From Pteria penguin (taxonomy: Eukaryota > Mollusca > Bivalvia > Pterioida > Pteriidae): DNA of 64,000 nucleotides. Below, in pieces: positions 12,717 to 22,929 of this stretch. Location of the stretch: NCBI GenBank assembly GCA_035048485.1, contig CM068586.1, forward strand, positions 47,094,287 to 47,158,286, written 5' to 3'. The position numbers and the translations under genes are program-made. How positions within the stretch are numbered: position 1 is the first letter of the stretch; each line of letters opens with the position of its first letter. The notes under the pieces are model-generated. The model made no database searches and was not told the DNA's origin. It saw nothing but the letters and a program-made list of their open reading frames with translations.

Positions 12717-12993
12717 GTAAGCCGGTGTAGCCAAGTGGATAAGGTGCTCAGCTCATGATTGAGAGGTCTTGGGTTCAACTCCCGCCCTGGGCACACCGTT
12801 GTTCTATTTTTTGGATGAAACCGTAAAAACCGAGGTCCCGTGTCATGGTAGGCATGGCAAGTAAAAGATCCATAAATGCCTCGGGTGGGTCCGTTGCAAA
12901 GGTCTAAATTTGTATGCAATGCATCAGACAGATGTCATCACCATGTATGTGAAATAATCGTGGAGTGACGTAAAACAATAATCAATCAATCAA
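12717..12993 (+). mobile_element. tRNA-derived SINE, family 2 (full-length copy)
   Basis: The head GCCGGTGTAGCCAAGTGGAT is tRNA-like: an A-box, then the B-box GGGTTCAACTCCC. The D-arm region resembles tRNA-Arg from memory. The body contains GTAAAAACCGAGGTCCCGTG and GGGTGGGTCCGTTGCAAAGG, and the tail is (AATC)n. A likely target duplication TCTCATTT is at 12709-12716 and 12994-13001. Relatives are at 32651, 34942, 43352 (minus) and 54700. Confidence 0.9.
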
Positions 12994-13209
12994 TCTCATT
13001 TTTCATTGGATTGAGAAATCCCTAGCTGGTGTAATGGTTACCTTGCATACAAGTCTGAATTTCTGTCTAGTATGAAGTAATCCAAGAAATAAACACAGGT
13101 TACTTCTAGAAGTATTACTAGAGCTATCCACATACCCCCAGCAGCAACAAAGTTGAATAAAAATTTAAAAAGGACCATGATTATCTCCCTTCATCAAATT
13201 CTCAAATAA

Positions 13210-14370
13210 TGTCCACAATGTAGCACAACAAATGAACAACTGTGTGGTCCTTATATAGTATTAATCCACAATATAGAATGAATAAATTATGGCCCGGACA
13301 AGAATTTTGGCTGTGTACACTGCGACCCTGACCTTGTAGATATAACTTTAATTCAAGGCCATGATATATCCTTGAGTCATGGACAACATTTGTGTGAAAC
13401 ATTCTTGGTTTGCAGTACAGCATAAAGATGTTATGGCCCTGACAAGGTTGATGGACAGATGGACAGACAGACTTATAAGGTGATTCCTATATATCCCCAA
13501 AGCTTTGTCTGGAGGATGGGAAGGGGGTATGAATATCTCCTAACAGACATGAGACCTAGATGAAAGAAATGCATACACATTAAAAAGAATAAAAAGAGAG
13601 AAATGGTACAATTTTGGGATTTTTACTATACTCAGATATACAGATAACAAGAGCAATGCCTAGCATGGCATTATACACCCATCGCCTAGTTTGATGGGAT
13701 GAAATTTGAAAGTATTGAAACAACATTCCCCCCCCCCCCCCCCCCAACAATTCTGTGAAATATCATTCAAATCCGTACCATGAGTAAAAGTTAAGGATTT
13801 ACTAAAAATTTACCCATCCTATGCACTGCGACCTTGTCCTTGCAGATATGACCTTGGTTCAAAATAATGACACATCCTTGGGTCCTTGGCAACTATTCTG
13901 TGAAATATTACTCAAATCAACTCGAGAAGTAAACAGTTACGACCCAGACAAATATTTATCCATCATATGAAGTGTGGCATTGACCTGGAAGATATAACCT
14001 TCATTCAAGGTCAAGACTTGGCCTTGGGTCTGTGAAATATTCAAATCCATGCCAGGGGTAAACAGTTATGGCCCAAACAAAGATTTACACATCATATGCA
14101 TTGTGACCTTGACCTTGCAGATATGACCTTTGAGTCAGGTCATGAAAAACCCTTAGGTCCTGGGCAACAATTTTGTGAAATATTATTCAGATCCATGCAA
14201 TGGGTAAGAAGGGTTTCCTTCCAAGTAGTACTAGAATCTTTACCCCTAGCCTCTGACCTTGAAAAAAATAGGTGTCTTTGCCTTGGCATAATGAATAAAG
14301 GTACCAAGTTTGGCTGTCTTAGCCCCAACGGTTTGGTCTGTATTTGTGCACGAGCTGGTTGAGTATTTGT
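13210..14370 (+). repeat. Degenerate ~120-155 bp tandem repeats rich in TGACCTTG
   Basis: Units with GACCTTGACCTTGCAGATATGACC recur in diverged form near 13311, 13821, 13975 and 14095, each followed by CAAGGTCATGA and TGTGAAATATTATTCA. A GACAGATGGACAGACAGAC tract (13453) and a C17 run (13728) lie between. The final part, 14240-14365, is shared in the opposite orientation with 22970-23100. TGACCTTG resembles nuclear-receptor half-sites, but here it is repeat sequence. Confidence 0.7.
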
Positions 14371-14662
14371 GGGGTACAGAAAATCTGAACTGCTTCATGG
14401 ATCAAAACCTCCAACAGGGAAGGATGTAAACATATAGAAGTCTTAAAATAAAGCTTCATGCATGATCCTTGATGAAAACTTCTCTATCAATGTATTTCCA
14501 TGCTTTAATATTAATTCTCTGTATAATCAATTTTTAATAATGAACAATGATTACAACCTTAGAGTCCCTAGCTTAGCCTCCTTGGATGTAAATGAGAACA
14601 AGCTGTATTTGTGAAATACTAATGCCCCAGCATCATCTTTGTCAGTAGAAACTGTAAGCTTA
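14371..14662. other. Short unique stretch, nothing recognised
   Basis: AT-rich sequence between two repeats, with no feature I can support. Confidence 0.4.
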
Positions 14663-14663
14663 A

Positions 14664-15717
14664 ACAAGAGGCCCAAGTGGGCCTATATCGCTCACCTGAG
14701 CACAAAGTGCATATTTAGAAGCAAGCAAGAAATTCTGTGCAGGGGTTCTAAAGAGGAAGATGAAAATGTGTCAATCAAACAGAGCCAATGGCGGCCATCT
14801 TGGATTACGGATCGGCATGAAAAACCTATACTTGGTAGAGGACCTTGAGTACTTACTTTCTATGCAGTTTGCTGAAATTTTGTGCAGTGGTTCTGGAGAA
14901 GAAGTTGAAAATGTGTCAACCAATCAGAGTCAATGGCGGCCATCTTGGATCACGGATCGGCATAAAAAGCACCAAACTTGGTTGAGGACCTTCAGTACTT
15001 ACTTTCTATGCAGTTTGATGAATTTCTGTGCAGTGGTTCTGGAGAAGAAGTCGAAAATGTGTCAACCAATCAGAGTCAATGACGGCCATCTTGGATCACG
15101 GATCGGCATAAAAAACAAAAATGTGGTAGAGGATATTGAGTACTTACTTTCCATGAAGTTTGATGAAATTCTATGCAGCTGTTCTGGAGGAGTCGAAAAT
15201 GTGTCAATCAATCAGAGTCAATGGCGGTTATCTTGGATCACGGATCGGCATAAAAAACACAAACTTGGTAGAGGACCTTGATTACTTACTTCCTATGAGG
15301 TTTGATGAAATTCTGTACAGCCGATCTGGAGAAGAAGTTGAAAATGTATCAACCAATCAGAGCCAATGGCGGCCACCTTGTATCCCAGATCGGCATAAAA
15401 AACCGAAACTTGGTAGCGGACCTTGAGTACCAACTTCTTATGAAGTTTGGTGAAATTCTGTGCAGCGGTTCTGGAGAAGAAGTCGAAAATGTGTCAACCA
15501 ACCAATCAGAACCAATGGCGGCCATCTTGGATCACGGATCGGCATAAAAAACACAAACTTGGTAGAAAACTTTGAGTACTTACTTCCTATGGAGTTTGGT
15601 GAAATTCTGTGCAGCGGTTCTGGAGAAGAAGTCGAAAATGTAGAAAAGTTAACGACGGACAACGGACGGACGGTGCACTATGACAATAGCTCACTTGAGC
15701 TACGCTCAGGTGAGCTA
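14664..15717 (+). mobile_element. Hairpin-ended non-autonomous element (copy 2)
   Basis: The 5' end ACAAGAGGCCCAAGTGGGCC contains a perfect GGCCCA/TGGGCC hairpin, followed by TATATCGCTCACCTGAG. The core has seven ~145-bp units, each with GGCGGCCATCTTGGATCACG-like sequence and GGTAGAGGACCTTGAGTACT. The 3' end has the subterminal GGACGGACGG tract, then a hairpin of GCTCACTTGAGC and GCTCAGGTGAGC. It has the same family and orientation as 6245-7492. The open frames are by-products of unit periodicity. Confidence 0.85.
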
Positions 15718-15718
15718 A

Positions 15719-16090
15719 AAACCAAGTCAAACTTCAAAAGATCAAAATTTTGGTACCAACAAAAAGCTCTTGTCACAAGGAATACACGTGCAGTGTGAAG
15801 CTCTATCAAATCCCATTGAAAAGGTATACCCAATGTTATGTTTTTTAAATGTAGGTCAATGATCATGGTCAAGGTCACACGGTCAAAAATTATTGCGTGA
15901 ATGGAAAGGTCTTGTCACAAGAAATATGCAAGTGAAATATAAAAACCCATCTCTTACAGCAGGAAAGTTATGTGGAATTATTTTTGACACAGAGGAATGG
16001 ACAGACAGGCCACAAAAGTACATGTCCTTGAATCTTTGGGGACATAAAATGCATCAAAAGCACCCACAAGGACAAGTTACTATGTGCATA
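15719..16090 (+). repeat. Degenerate interspersed repeat fragment
   Basis: It contains TGGTACCAACAAAAAGCTCT and GTCAAGGTCACACGGTCAAA and ends near ATGGACAGACAGGC. This is the same diverged family as 10536-11335. No coding role is supported. Confidence 0.5.
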
Positions 16091-16576
16091 TAATTACAAT
16101 GAATCACTTTACAGTTTTTAAGTGTAATGGTATGAAGAATCTCTGTGCAGTAAGTAAACTCTGTAAGCCACAGTTGATTCACAGAGTATGAGAAAGTTTC
16201 TAATGTCCCCTACATGTATGTACAAGTTAAAGTGAAGTAATCAGATTAGCTGTCGTATTCTAAAGAAGGCTCAACCTTAACAAATGAAATACATACATGT
16301 TATGATTTCCACATCTAAAATTGCTACATGTACTGTAAATGTATAAAGAACAGTGTACTAAATTGCAATCCAATGTCTCAAAGTTTAATCTAGAAAATAT
16401 TAGGGAAGCAGGATACAGTGCAATAAATCGTCAAAAATAGATAAAATTTCACAGAACAGCAACTTGATCTGTAACTGTGCTATATACATTACAATACCGT
16501 ACCAACTTTCTTTCAGATACATTATACATATAGATTAATGCAAAGTAATTCTGGAAAATAAATTTGACAGAAAATT
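16091..16576. other. AT-rich stretch, nothing recognised
   Basis: No repeats with partners, no splice-bounded exon and no structured element are visible. Confidence 0.4.
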
Positions 16577-16625
16577 AAGAGGTCCAAGTGGGCCTACATC
16601 ACTCACCCGAACACAATTTTCTTAC
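16577..16625 (+). mobile_element. 5'-end fragment of the hairpin-ended family
   Basis: AAGAGGTCCAAGTGGGCCTA followed by CATCACTCACCCGAACAC matches the left end of copies 1 and 2. No core repeats follow. The nearest same-strand 3' end of the family is at 19434. Confidence 0.7.
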
Positions 16626-16899
16626 TCAACTGACAGATTGAACAATTTGCAGATAAATATACATGTATATATTCCCGAATATTTATTGTGTATAATAACT
16701 TCATTTTGCACTGAAACCAAATGTAAAATTTGAATCATCATTAACATTTAAGCAATTGTTTATGCATTTAAAATTAAAATTCATAACCCTTAAATTTCTA
16801 ATAATTTACAACCAAGGAATGCTCAAAAACTTTTTGACAAATCTGTATGAGAATTATCAACACTTTCAAGAGACCATGAGTTGCATCCACCGCACTCAC

Positions 16900-17125
16900 C
16901 AGGTGGCGCTGTGACGTAATATGGCTTCGCTGGAAATGTCGTCAGGGATTACCCTCGTTATTTGTACGTGTCAGTATGGATAAACCCTTGGAATTATGTT
17001 CCAAATGGCAGTTGAAATCGAGGCATGGAATGTTATATTTTTAGTATATGACATTCATAGGGATTCCCCATATGTATGTCAGTATAAATAGCTCGTGTGA
17101 AGTGTATGTTCGCCATTTAACCAAA
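16900..17125 (+). promoter_or_regulatory. Candidate core promoter with TATA box
   Basis: TATAAATA lies at 17093-17100, and a CRE-like TGACGTAA at 16912-16919 sits in a locally GC-richer stretch (CACCAGGTGGCGCTG). No convincing downstream exon follows, so this rests on motifs alone. A short frame from 16920 (MASLEMSSGITL) ends after 20 codons and precedes the TATA box. Confidence 0.25.
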
Positions 17126-18083
17126 GTTAATTATCATATACATCATTTCAGATGAAAGAAATTAGTAGAATAGGCATTTATCTAGAGTAATTGATGTTAA
17201 AATGCAAATAATACCTCCGTATTCATAGTACATTTTGCCGTTTTGTGAGTTGTCTTCGCACGAAAGAACGATAACTCTTACAAGCGCCAAATACATGTTT
17301 CAGTAACCTGCCCAGAATGTCAGAAGTTAACAAGTACTGACCGATGGTAATCCCCTTTTCATACAGGGATTCATAATAATAATAGACTATCAACAAAATT
17401 AGTAGGTAATAATGCAAAAATATGAAAAAGAACGTGGTTTAGACAAGAGATGAGACTGAGGTCATTGAGGAAATTCAGGACTTCGCAAACAAATCCGCTG
17501 ATTTCTGTCAATGACTGATGACTGATTGAGTGATTCAGAATTATGTCAGTTACTCATTTACTGACAAACATTTAAGTTGAGTTTCAAATTTAATAAAACT
17601 ATGTGATGAAAGATACAGGTATTCTGTCATGATTAGGTGTGTGGGATTCAGACCCCCCCCCCCCCCTTGCCCTCATGAAAAAAAAAAATACAAAAAACTC
17701 CTGTATCCACCATGCTAGTTATTGCTACTGTGTTACTATTATTTGTTAGGCATGAATGTAGACATAAAATAGCAAGACAGCATGCTGCATAGTAAAAAGT
17801 GCCATTAATTGAGAAACTGAGTTGTAGATATTGTATACAATATATATATCATACTTGTCATATGTGATACAGAACCCACCCCTAACAGTTGAAACATGCT
17901 CATACACCTACCCATTTTAGTAAATGAATTTTAATAAATGAACCATAATAAATTAGTACTTGTTGCAATTGCACTCTTTACTTTTTTCAAGAAGTGCTGA
18001 AGCATGCAACTGTGTAGTTTTGTACAAGGATTAAATAACTGTTTTACGATCAAAGAATAATTATTCCTACCTTTAAGTGTTGT
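17126..18083. other. AT-rich stretch with a C-run, nothing recognised
   Basis: It contains a C-run at ~17652-17666 and short inverted pieces (GGGATTACC at 16947 and GGTAATCCC at 17346). No gene is supported. Confidence 0.4.
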
Positions 18084-18307
18084 GATGCCCCCGGAATGAA
18101 ATTTGGGGGCATCTTGTTTTTGATCTGTATGTCTGTCGGACTTTGTGGCAAAACTTTAACCTTTGCCATAACTTCATATTTGGCATGTATACTCACTAAT
18201 GAAACCATTTCAGATGATACCAAGGTCGATGACCTTGTGACCTTGAACATGACCTTTATTTAAAAAATACCCATTTTGGACTTTGTTGCCTGGGGGGGGG
18301 GGGGGGG
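18084..18307 (+). mobile_element. Hairpin-headed repeat fragment
   Basis: A perfect 9-bp hairpin, GATGCCCCC (18084-18092) with GGGGGCATC (18105-18113), is followed by CTGTATGTCTGTCGG and then AAGGTCGATGACCTTGTGAC. It ends in a long G-run near 18291. The design of hairpin plus GTCTGTC-like tract recurs at 38916 and 41247. The full extent is unknown. Confidence 0.5.
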
Positions 18308-18328
18308 ATTAGTGTTTCACAAAAACAT

Positions 18329-19106
18329 CTGTTTATACTGTTTTTCTGTGGCCTACAGTTTTTTCCTATCGAGTTTTGATGTTTTTTTATCCGCGGGAAG
18401 CCCTACCCTGGGTACATTCATAGCACTATAGCTCAATAACCTTACAAGATACTGATGAATGGTTTGCAAATTTGAATTCAGTATGCTTTTTTCATGTGAT
18501 ATAGCAGGTTACACTGGATATTTCTTGTTTACCCTTCTCACATTATAATGCAGATGCTTTTTTTCAAATAACACTTTTTTCTCTTTTCGCGTCAACCCAC
18601 GATGGCGTCTTATAAACCCCTGTAACACCTGTATCAGAAGAGATAGAGTAAAATGGACTTCAAATCTGAGTTCAGCATGCTCTGTTTATATATATTACAC
18701 TTCTCAAGTGCTGAAATCTGTTTATACTGTTTTTCTGTGGCCTACAGTTTTTTCCTATCGAGTTTTGATGTTTTTTTTATCCGCGGAAGCCCTACCCTGG
18801 GTACATTTATAGCACTATAGCTCAATAACCTTACAAGATACTGATGAATGGTTTGCAAATTTGAATTCAGTATGCTTTTTTCATGTGATATAGCAGGTTA
18901 CACTGGATATTTCTTGTTTACCCTTCTCACATTATAATGCGGATGCTTGTTTTCAAATAACACTTTTTTCTCTTTTCGCGTCAACCCACGATGGCGTCTT
19001 ATAAACCCCTGTAACACCTGTATCAGAAGAGATAGAGTAAAATGGACTTCAAACCTGAGTTCAGCATGCTCTGTTTATATATATTACACTTCTCAAGTGC
19101 TGAAAT
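18329..19106 (+). repeat. 389-bp tandem duplication (two units)
   Basis: Unit 1 (18329-18717) and unit 2 (18718-19106) both begin CTGTTTATACTGTTTTTCTG and end CTCAAGTGCTGAAAT. They differ at only a handful of positions, so the duplication is recent. The unit is unrelated in sequence to the 390-bp satellite despite the matching length. The first unit abuts the G-run of the preceding repeat. Confidence 0.93.
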
Positions 19107-19289
19107 TCCCATTTTAATAAAACCTGTGGTGGTTGCTACCATGAGTACTTCATTTCTACCTGTGGTTCTACTGCACAAGTTGAATTAGTGGAAAAATGTC
19201 CAACTCCCCACCCCCACCCCCCACATGGGGGGGAGGGGGGGCTTGAAAAGTTCATAAAACTTCCAAAAACTAGGATGTTGACAAAATTC

Positions 19290-19434
19290 TATCACAGTTA
19301 CATTCCTTACCAAAGTTTCATCAAAAATCTTTTAGTGGTTCTGAAGAAGAAGTTGAAAATATGAAATCTTTACGACGAAAGACAACAGATAGATCGACGC
19401 TGGACATGCAATGACAATAGCTCACTTGAGCCTT
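19290..19434 (+). mobile_element. 3'-end fragment of the hairpin-ended family
   Basis: GTGGTTCTGAAGAAGAAGTTG and CAATAGCTCACTTGAGCCTT match the 3' ends of copies 1 and 2. The second arm of the hairpin is missing, so the element is broken at its terminus. Immediately upstream is a C/G hairpin near 19206-19240. Confidence 0.65.
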
Positions 19435-19561
19435 CCTTGGCCGGTGGCCACGCGACCACGTGCAAGAATCTCAAAAAAGATTAAGGAGAGTTTAGTCTTT
19501 TTTTTTTAAATAAATACAGTACATGTGACAAATCGATAGGAAAACTATCAAAATTACTTAC

Positions 19562-19705
19562 TTGTGATATCGATTCTTTCGTGGTACCGTCTTGAATTTC
19601 AAATCCTACCGCTTTACAACCACACCAACTTCGATATGTCTGCGAGTACGAACCTGGAACACAGCCTTGACCCATGATTCCTTGCATTGCCAGCTGCACA
19701 AGCAT
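19562..19705 (-). CDS. Candidate first coding exon, unrecognised protein
   Basis: On the minus strand an ATG at 19705 opens 48 codons beginning MLVQLAMQGIMGQGCVPG and ending TTKESISQ. It stops exactly at a GTAAGT donor (19561-19556), with the exon ending on a codon boundary. The stretch is GC- and CpG-richer than its surroundings. Two CCAAT boxes lie 220-270 bp upstream. The cysteines in SWCGCKAVG are notable, but I do not recognise the protein and cannot find the next exon to the left. It could instead be a chance frame next to a promoter-like region. Confidence 0.35.
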
Positions 19706-19928
19706 TCGTGACGAGATTGCATCGTGTTTTTCTTTACAAAATGTGTCAGCTGCTGAAGTGTTACGAATGCAAAGTCGCGTTCTGCGAGATCTTACGTCAT
19801 AGGCCTACTGCATGCACAAATGGCAAAATGAGAATATTGCTGTTTGCAGATAAAACAGCAGTTAGCAGAGATTATAGACCTTATTTGGAAAGTATATCGC
19901 TAAGATCGAGTAAGTTAAATGTTCATTT

Positions 19929-19971
19929 ATTGGATTATAGGTTGCAAGTTTGCTGTGCAAACGCTTATTGG
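19929..19971 (-). promoter_or_regulatory. Two CCAAT boxes upstream of the candidate exon
   Basis: ATTGG occurs at 19929-19933 and 19967-19971 on the plus strand, giving two CCAAT boxes 38 bp apart on the minus strand. Spacing and orientation fit a promoter driving the candidate exon at 19705. No TATA box is apparent. Confidence 0.35.
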
Positions 19972-20041
19972 TCACCAGAGGCATGTACAGTACCGATACC
20001 GCCTGGTATCGCTAAAATTCCAACTTTCCTCTGACCCTCTC

Positions 20042-20176
20042 CCACTACTAGTGGCACTAGTCCTACAAATCTGATTTGTCGTTTTGTCGTAGGGCAAAAC
20101 GACAAATGATAAAAATGCCCTACGTCAGATTTGTCGGACTACTCTCCCACAAACCGCTGATATCCAGAGTGGGAGA
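20042..20176. other. Nested hairpins with pseudoknot-like pairing order
   Basis: 20059-20074 pairs with 20125-20140 (15 of 16). Inside, 20075-20085 (TTTGTCGTTTT) pairs perfectly with 20096-20106. The loop between them, 20088-20096 (CGTAGGGCA), is perfectly complementary to 20116-20124. Stem and loop pairings therefore interlock. Flanking hairpins are CCACTA/TAGTGG (20042-20054) and TCTCCCAC (20143-20150) with GTGGGAGA (about 20169-20176). It may be a MITE core or a structured RNA. No TIR or duplication settles this. Confidence 0.7.
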
Positions 20177-20239
20177 AGGACAGAATCTCGGGCGACAGAA
20201 TTACGTGATTTGACACCACCTGTTATTAACACTAACAGT

Positions 20240-21030
20240 GTTTACCAAAGAAAAATAATTAAATTAAAATTAAATTAAATTCTTTATTGGCGTAACACAT
20301 TAACATGTACATGTAATGTTTATTGTCGATATGTATAACATTATGATATGATATATATATATTATAACATGGCATAGCAATGACTATGTGTACATTATAA
20401 CTTAAATGACAATCATGACAAAGTGACATTAAAGGTATCTAAAGTTACCAGTGTAAAGGACAGTTCTGTGTGAATGAAGAATATAGAAACTTTCAGACCT
20501 TATTTGAATAATCAAAGTACTTACAGTACTGGTAGCTGGACTTTTAGTAACTGGTCAAGTAGCGAAAGATTAAATTGGAGTTAAAATACAGTTGATAACA
20601 AATTCAAGGAAAGAAGAATTTACACATTTCATTATGAAAAAATATGAATTCTTAAGTAATAGTGAAATGAAGTTTATCATTGGTTAACTTTGATAAAATA
20701 TAGATCTCGTAAGGCATGGCATCTACCCTAATGATCATGATGAAAAACTATAGATTCATTACTGTTTTAAAAGTTACACTGCCCTTGTCATGCTTTATTC
20801 TCTTGAACATAAAAGATATATCTGTCATCTCCTACTGCTATAGAGAGCAGAATTATGACTTTTCTTCCTGATTGGTGTATAGTCAAAATGGCCCAAAAAT
20901 AAAAAATGGCCCTCACGAAATAGGAATAATTTTATGCTGAAGAGTATTAAACCTACTCTGTTTAGCAGGATATTCTGTTTATCCTTGAAAAGTTCAACAG
21001 ATCTACCATAGAAATTCAGCATATCTTGAT
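20240..21030. other. AT-rich stretch with a possible LINE tail
   Basis: On the minus strand, AATAAAG followed by (AATTT)n-like repeats (20262-20290) looks like the 3' tail of a non-LTR element whose body would lie to the right. No RT signature is readable there, so this is weak. Nothing else is recognised. Confidence 0.3.
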
Positions 21031-21034
21031 AGTA

Positions 21035-21267
21035 CAGTACAGTCCGGGTGGAACTATGAATGCCCACTGTCCACAGTGGGCAGTCCACCTGAAATTTCAG
21101 TGGGCATTGGGAGTGGACATTTACCTGAGCTATCAAGCTGTCCACCCACCTGTATGTTAACTGACTCTCACAAGAATGTCCACTGTGTCCAGTGGACATT
21201 TTAATGCCCACTCTAAAAATGCCCACTGTGATCAGTGGGCAAATTAAGTTCCACCCGGACTGTACTG
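21035..21267. mobile_element. Tc1/mariner-like MITE, 233 bp
   Basis: A perfect ~21-bp TIR begins CAGTACAGTCCGGGTGGAAC, and TA dinucleotides flank both ends (21033-21034, 21268-21269). The inside is a series of short direct and inverted copies of GTGGGCA/TGCCCAC and GTGGACA, so it can fold extensively. It has no coding capacity. The long minus frame 20825-21226 crosses its edge and is spurious. Confidence 0.85.
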
Positions 21268-21269
21268 TA

Positions 21270-21884
21270 GCCGACGGTTCGAAGAGTAATTATCGCCCTC
21301 TTATTTTTCTGTTCAAAATTGCAAAAATTTAGATGTTAAGGAAAAAATCTGAGAGAAAACCAGAAATGATACTTGGTTTATTTGTCTCCATTTATGAACC
21401 GGCGACATTAAATTAAACTACATCTTGATTACTACTTTGTTGGAAATGACGTTGATCTGAGAATTACGTCAGACATGCTAATCGGCACAGGGAACAATAC
21501 ATGTACCCTTTTTCTTTCTGTCAAGCAATAAGGCAATGGGTAATACACAGCGCTATACCAATGTTTATGTATGATGAGAAGCATTCTGCTAATATGCATG
21601 TTTTATTAGGAACTGTAATCGCAATTAACTTGATTCGACTAATTGTATTTTATGCATCTAAAATTGATAATTGTAATTTTTCTAATATGGTATCATTATC
21701 TTAAATAAATTAATTAACGCCAAAACTAGGCCCCACCCCAACAGAATTTCCTCATTCTATAAAATCGAGTGAGATGACTGCATCACTTTGTGAGCGGATT
21801 AGGAAAAGTAATGCTCCAGTTTATATTAGGCTGAAAAGGTTGTATTATTTACATCCTTTCCTTGTAACAATGAAATTTAGTTGG
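21270..21884. other. AT-rich stretch, nothing recognised
   Basis: The frame 21501-21704 has no recognisable domain or splice context. No repeats with partners are visible. Confidence 0.4.
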
Positions 21885-22035
21885 TTGATTGGGGTTTTAC
21901 GTCACTTTCATCAATATTTCAATTAAATCACGACATGGAAGCAGGAGGTTACCAACCTCTTAAACATAGTGGCGCAACCCAGGAATCGGACGGTCGGCAC
22001 CACAAGCCAAGCGCTTAAAAACTACACCAAGTCTG
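21885..22035 (-). mobile_element. tRNA-derived SINE, family 1 (diverged)
   Basis: It carries the same body as 8956-9122, including GACATGGAAGCAGGAGGTTA and AACATAGTGGCGCAACCCAG. The B-box region has a short deletion (AATCGGACGGTCGG), so this copy is older or defective. Confidence 0.75.
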
Positions 22036-22120
22036 CCCCAACAATGGAATTTAAAGTTGTGGTATAAATAAACAATTGTGCCACTTAAATTTGGTCAGAC
22101 AATTACTTGATTTCTATCCA

Positions 22121-22860
22121 CCCGTCATAACATGAGATGTATTATGTTATGGCATTGTCCGTCTGTGCATGCATGAATTCGTCTTTCGGAGGTCATGTTT
22201 TCAGGACTTTTTTCTGCAGTCTTTCAAGGTATTGGATTGAAACTTGGCATACAACTTTATATTAAAGAGGGTCAGCACCAGTTTGCATTTGGCTATGTTA
22301 ACTTTGCTAGAGTTATGGCCCTTGAATTTACATGTAGAAATTTTCAAGGATTTTACAGTTTTCTGGACTTTTTTCTGCAGTCTTTAAAGGTTTGAATTAA
22401 AACTTGGTATACAACTTTATATCAATGAGAGTCAGAACCAGTTTGCGTCTGGAAATGATCACTTTGGTTCTACCAGAAGAGTTACAGCCCTTGAACTTAG
22501 AAATTTTCAAGGATTTTACAGTTTTCAGACTTTTTTCTGCAGTCTTCAAAGATATTGGATTAAAACTCGGTTAATTGCTTTATATCAATGAGAATCAGCA
22601 CCAGTTTGCATTTGGGTATATTTGCTTTGGATTTGCCTGAGTTGTTCCTCTTGAACTTTGAGAGTTTCAAGGATTTTACAGTTTTCCAGATTTCTTTATA
22701 CAGTGTTTCAAAGTATTATACAAGGCATATATAATTATGTCAGTGAGAACCAGTACCAGTTTGCATTTCGGTATGATTGCTTTGGATTTGCCAGAGTTAT
22801 GCCCCTTGTTATTATTATTTTCTTTTCTTTTCTTTTTTTTTGTTTTTTTTTATATTTTAC
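22121..22860 (+). repeat. Degenerate element with ~160-bp tandem core
   Basis: The head ATGTTATGGCATTGTCCGTCTG is followed by about four diverged ~160-bp units containing TTTTCTGCAGTCTTTCAAGG and CAGCACCAGTTTGCATTTGG (starting near 22199, 22359, 22523, 22680). The last unit decays into a T-rich tract (22822-22855). Confidence 0.75.
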
Positions 22861-22929
22861 CAAAATGGATCAGAGTAAATTTTTAATAAATTTTGTGTCA
22901 GTATCAAAATACTGTAAAGTAGCTGCTGA

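Noticed and set aside
12721..12792. Functional tRNA gene
   Set aside because: A- and B-boxes are present, but the acceptor stem does not pair well and the sequence continues into a SINE body with (AATC)n tail.
14760..15798. Open frames of 81-173 codons in hairpin element copy 2
   Set aside because: Same explanation: frame changes from unit to unit of the ~145-bp core, and no start or splice context.
20825..21226. 133-codon minus-strand frame as a gene
   Set aside because: Its N-terminal half is the repeat-rich interior of the Tc1-like MITE; no domain or splice support.
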